Shown here one piece after another: positions 28,302 through 31,532 of a stretch of DNA of 31,532 bases (the first letter of the stretch is position 1; each line of letters starts with the position of its first letter). The stretch is from Chara braunii (lineage: Eukaryota > Streptophyta > Charophyceae > Charales > Characeae), in assembly GCA_003427395.1 (NCBI GenBank), contig BFEA01000049.1, positions 3,751,498 to 3,783,029 of the forward strand, given 5' to 3'. Below the pieces are notes generated by a model that was not told the origin of the DNA, did no database searches, and worked only from the letters and a program-made list of their open reading frames with translations. A program made the translations under genes and the position numbers.

Positions 28302-29890
28302 TCCTTCAAAAAGTGCTGCCCCTCACACCTTAGGCAGACCCCCTTTTCCTTCCTCTTCCTCCACACCCCTTCCTGTATCTTCAAATCATGCCAGGGAAGG
28401 GTGTCGGGGTTGAGGGGGTCTGCAGGAAAGCGGACGTCACGTGGCAAATTAGGGTGCCGGGCAGGGGTTGAAGAGCGACGTCCCTGGCTCTTCCCCTTGC
28501 TGCTGGAGGGTGTGCTGGAGGGAGACCCGACCTTTTGAAAGGCCCCCAGCACAGCCTGCAGCTGCTGGACAACTGCTGCAACATCTGGAACAGCATCTGC
28601 TGCAGTCCCACCTGGCAGTGTACCAGGCCGGGATCCTGCATCAGATGATGATCCAGAACCCGTATAAGCAAAGGCCGCCTTTCCCTTTCTACCACCGCGA
28701 GGGAAGGCGCCTTTCCTCCTGTCGCTGGAGGGGGCCTGAACATGGAGCTTGGCCTCCATGTCCAGTGCTGCACGTCCAAATGAGCGCCAGTCTTTGTGTT
28801 CGGCGCTATACAAAGCGACTGAGGACTTCTCAGGCGCAGCCCTGCAAAAGCTAGTCAGCAGATCATCAGCAGGCATAACCAATCCAGGGGTGGAGGTAAG
28901 CTGCTCAAATTCAGCGAAAAGGGTCTGCAGGCTGCCGCTATAACGCTGTTGTCGAAGGCGTACGATCTTGTCACCAGCCTTACGGGCGCGTTCCTTGTCT
29001 GCAAACCTGTCCTCCAGGGCCTGCAGAAGTTTGTCAGCGCCCAGTGCCAATGCCCAATCCTCCAAAGTTTGAGTCTGGGCACTTGCTGTAGAGGTAGCCC
29101 ATTTCTGGGCTGGCCCCTCCAGCAGTCCCACAACCGTTGCCACCTTCTGCTGCTCTGGGAATTGGAACCCTTTGAGATATGCCCGGCTCCCAGCTGCCTA
29201 GTCCCCAACATCAATCTTGGGGTCATCCCCCTTGAATTTGCTGGGGGCAGGGATCTTGGGGCCTCGTGAGTCCCCAACAACAACAGCAGCAAAGGTGGGA
29301 GGAGTGGTGGCTTTGGCCTGGGAGGAGACTGAGGGAGAAGAGTTATGAGAGTGATGGGAGGAGCCAGGAGGTGAAGAAGGAGGAGGAGAAGACTGCTTGG
29401 GCTTTGGTGAGGGTCCCACAGGGACCAGTGGACTGATGATGTTGGCTGCTGTTAACTGAGCAGTCAAGTTCTGGATTGAATCCAGAATCTTTGTTTGCTG
29501 AGTTCCCAGATCAGCCACACGAGTCTCCAGTCTCTGGATCCTCTCATCCCAGTTGGTGAAATGGCTGGCTGTCAATTTGTCTTGCTAAAGTACCAGCTCA
29601 GCCAGGTCTCTGGTGCACTGGGCCACCCTGGCATCAGCAACAGTCTTTTCTGCTTGCTGCAGCAGATGCTCCTTTCTGGAAGCATCTGTTGCAGCCTCCA
29701 GTTCTGCAGCCTCTTGCCTCTCAGCTTCTGCAAGAAGTGCCTGCTGCTCCTGCAGTCTCTCCTGTATCTCTCTCTTTCGCCGCCGCGCAGGGGTCAGAGG
29801 AGGGGGAGGAGGTGTTGTGGCTGAGGGTTCTCCTTCAGCCTTGATCACGACCTCAACCTTCCCTGCACCTGTGTCAACTGCGTCAAACAT
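28256..29890 (-). pseudogene. Gag of element B (two nonsense codons)
   Basis: Gag builds the particle. The ATG at 29890 starts a single frame running to the TGA at 28256, interrupted by TAG at about 29585 and TAG at about 29198. The N-terminal part has a proline-rich stretch, a helical Glu/Arg/Gln-rich coiled coil (RKREIQERLQEQQALLAEAE) and a second heptad-like segment (RIQRLETRVADLGTQQTKI), then a Ser/Pro linker. Capsid follows the second stop (VVGLLEGPAQKWATS, LEDRFADKERARKAGDK, YSGSLQTLFAEFEQL). Near the C-terminus is a zinc knuckle CLRCEGQHFLKDC, one residue shorter than CX2CX4HX4C. Both stops replace codons that are probably Gln and Trp. Confidence 0.88.
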
Positions 29891-31419
29891 TTTCCCTCAC
29901 AGAACAACAACGAAATCCAAAATGGAACAGCAAGGGGTGCAGCGATTTACAACTCACTCAGACACTCAAATTTCGCTGCACTGTCAGTTCACAAAGAGAT
30001 GTGGGTTAGTGGGCACAAGTGGTTAGGGTTGGAATAGGACCACTGGGGTCAGCAATCAGGGTGACGGAATGTCCAGTAAAATCATGCACTAATGATTTCC
30101 TATTCCTGACACTGAACTTTCATTGGAGTTGCAAAGTGCACTTTCACAGCATCCCAGGAGTCACAAATATTCCAGAGCCCATCAGAAAGCAAAGCGCATC
30201 AGTAATATTGATGGACACAGGTAAGAACTGACTGAGACACACCAACAGCTAGTAGCGATTTAGTAGACTACACCCTGACAGCCCCAAACTCCAATTTCGC
30301 CACTGTTGACATCAACAGAAATAACCCCAGGTATGGCGATTTTTCAGAATTACTCTGTTATCACTCAAATACAGTGTTTCTGGACTAACGATTTAGCACA
30401 GATGCTAAAAATAGAATTGCGATTCACCCCAGACTGACAAACTTGAATTCTGACGGTCAGATTTTGAGTTATGACTGACCCTAGGTAGCCTGAACTATAA
30501 ATAGACTCAGCGCAAAACTCAAATCCACAGTATCACTACCTTTTCAGTACAGAATTCAAAGAATGAACATACAGGATGCAGCGCAATACTGTCAGGCAGT
30601 CCCAGAACAATTTGGAGTCAGAACAGGTCAATAGATGGAGAGATATGAGTTAGGGTAGGGAGGAAGAAAGTGGATATGGCTGTCTTGCAGTCTGACAATT
30701 TCACAATTGTTACACTACTGAGAGACAGACCATCAATCCTACTTCTACTGATGCTTATCTAATCGCTACTCAGGGATTCATATGGAACAAACTCACTTAA
30801 AGTATTTCCCTCCATGGATGATGAAGCTTTGGCTATGGCTGCCAAGCCCTGATCTCTCCAGTCCTTGCAGACAGTCTTCCAGAGCTTCCCACGTACAGAA
30901 TCTCCTGAAACTTGTTGATCATGCCCAGCATGATGTGGCGACTTACCCCCAACACTCAGATGTACTGAATCCGCCTTAGTGGCGAGGGAAAACTCTCCTG
31001 AAGATATCTCGCCACTGCAGGGTATGAGCCGCTGGTGCTAAATTTAACCCTGAGTAGGGTTAATTTAGCAGGAGGTGATCCTGCGATGAATCCTCCCTCA
31101 GCGCTACACTGGGATTGAAGCCGTCATCCAGTAATCACTGGATTAGGGTATAATTCGCCACCCTGATCCCAGTCATCAACTGAGGTCAGTTGGGTGGATG
31201 GCGAAATACCCCTGTTCTCGCCACTTCCTGTCAGGCACTCAGACAGGCTGAGGGTGCCTGATCAATCGCAAACTGATATACTGCAATCACTGCCTGTAGA
31301 TCTTCTCTTCCACTGGATCTTTACTGGAGACAAAGAGCCGCCATGGCACTTCTCGCCAGTTAAGGCCAGAAAGAGAAGTTGCCCCTGTTGCGCTCAACCC
31401 TCTGGGCTCCAAGTCCAAT
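29891..31419 (-). other. Leader (5' untranslated region) of element B
   Basis: About 1.5 kb between PBS and gag with no supported ORF. It contains scattered TCGCCACT strings (near 30297, 31010 and 31219) and one GGCTATGGCTG at about 30832. Confidence 0.6.
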
Positions 31420-31435
31420 CTCCGCTCCGATACCA
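31420..31435 (-). promoter_or_regulatory. Primer-binding site of element B
   Basis: On the minus strand TGGTATCGGAGCGGAG follows the LTR end CATAACA after two bases. It differs at one position from the common plant PBS TGGTATCAGAGC, complementary to the initiator tRNA-Met 3' end. Confidence 0.85.
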
Positions 31436-31437
31436 AC

Positions 31438-31532
31438 TGTTATGAACTTGGTTGTTTGACACTTGGATTGCCACTCACACCTTACAGAACTCACACATGC
31501 CCATACATGCACAAGTCAGGGGGAGGAAGAGA
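31438..31532 (-). repeat. 5' LTR of element B, 95 bp visible
   Basis: Identical by eye to 23477-23571. The remaining approximately 1 kb lies beyond the window. Confidence 0.93.

Larger units (their letters stand above)
23477..31532 (-). mobile_element. Ty3/gypsy chromovirus-like LTR retrotransposon (element B), 5' end cut by the window
   Basis: Read on the minus strand: 5' LTR (95 bp visible), PBS, leader of about 1.5 kb, gag, then pol in the -1 frame with protease, RT, RNase H, integrase and a chromodomain-like tail, a purine-rich tract and the 1,114-bp 3' LTR. The order protease-RT-RNase H-integrase is that of Ty3/gypsy. The two LTRs are identical where both can be seen, suggesting recent insertion, yet the coding region has about five nonsense codons and two frameshifts. 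It may have moved with proteins from another copy. Confidence 0.93.

Overview
This is a gap-containing eukaryotic contig made almost entirely of transposable elements, all transcribed from the minus strand. No intact cellular gene, rRNA or canonical tRNA is recognisable. The Ty3/gypsy proteins (chromovirus-type pol, a Gag with a long charged coiled coil), the plant-type PBS complementary to initiator tRNA-Met and the L1-type LINE suggest a streptophyte, plausibly a charophyte alga such as Chara. That assignment is an inference from family resemblance.

Layout. (1) 252-4794: the 3' part of Ty3/gypsy element A, minus strand: 3' LTR at 252 to about 634, then integrase, RNase H, RT, protease and the C-terminal half of Gag, all broken. 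(2) 4795-8691: sequence with no recognisable gene, containing microsatellites, a 37-bp minisatellite and degenerate repeats. (3) 8708-17000: a nearly full-length but dead L1-type LINE, minus strand, with a poly(A) tail, ORF2, ORF1 and a GC-rich 5' UTR, bounded by a 17-bp repeat at 8692-8708 and 17001-17017. Its 5' UTR holds a 92-N gap, a stray 123-bp piece of another element's LTR and a sequencing-library junction adapter, so 16033-16296 is misassembled. (4) 17018-18704: more gene-less sequence. (5) 18705-21538: the N-terminal half of a Gag, a leader, a PBS and an LTR of the same family as that of element A. This looks like the missing 5' part of element A, so A would be one element split inside gag by about 13.9 kb of insertions that include the LINE. 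(6) 21539-23476: spacer with tRNA-like T-arm motifs, a 42-bp-arm foldback and an unrecognised 177-codon ORF, ending in a (GT)n microsatellite. (7) 23477 to the window end: Ty3/gypsy element B, minus strand: a 1,114-bp 3' LTR, chromodomain-like tail, integrase, RNase H, RT, protease, Gag, leader, PBS and the first 95 bp of the 5' LTR.

How the parts work together. In element B, gag and pol overlap in different frames and the overlap holds an A-AAA-AAC heptamer in the exact phase for -1 ribosomal frameshifting, three codons before the gag stop. This is the most interesting functional signal in the window. Element B has identical LTR ends over the 95 bp that can be compared, yet carries about five nonsense codons and two frameshifts. 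Most of the nonsense codons fit C-to-T change at CAG/CTG sites. In the LINE, ORF2 starts inside the last codons of ORF1 (ATGGTTGA), which suggests coupled termination and reinitiation. Its RT active site reads FADN instead of FADD. A patch inside ORF1 (14842-15217) is a mosaic of short direct and inverted copies of nearby sequence.
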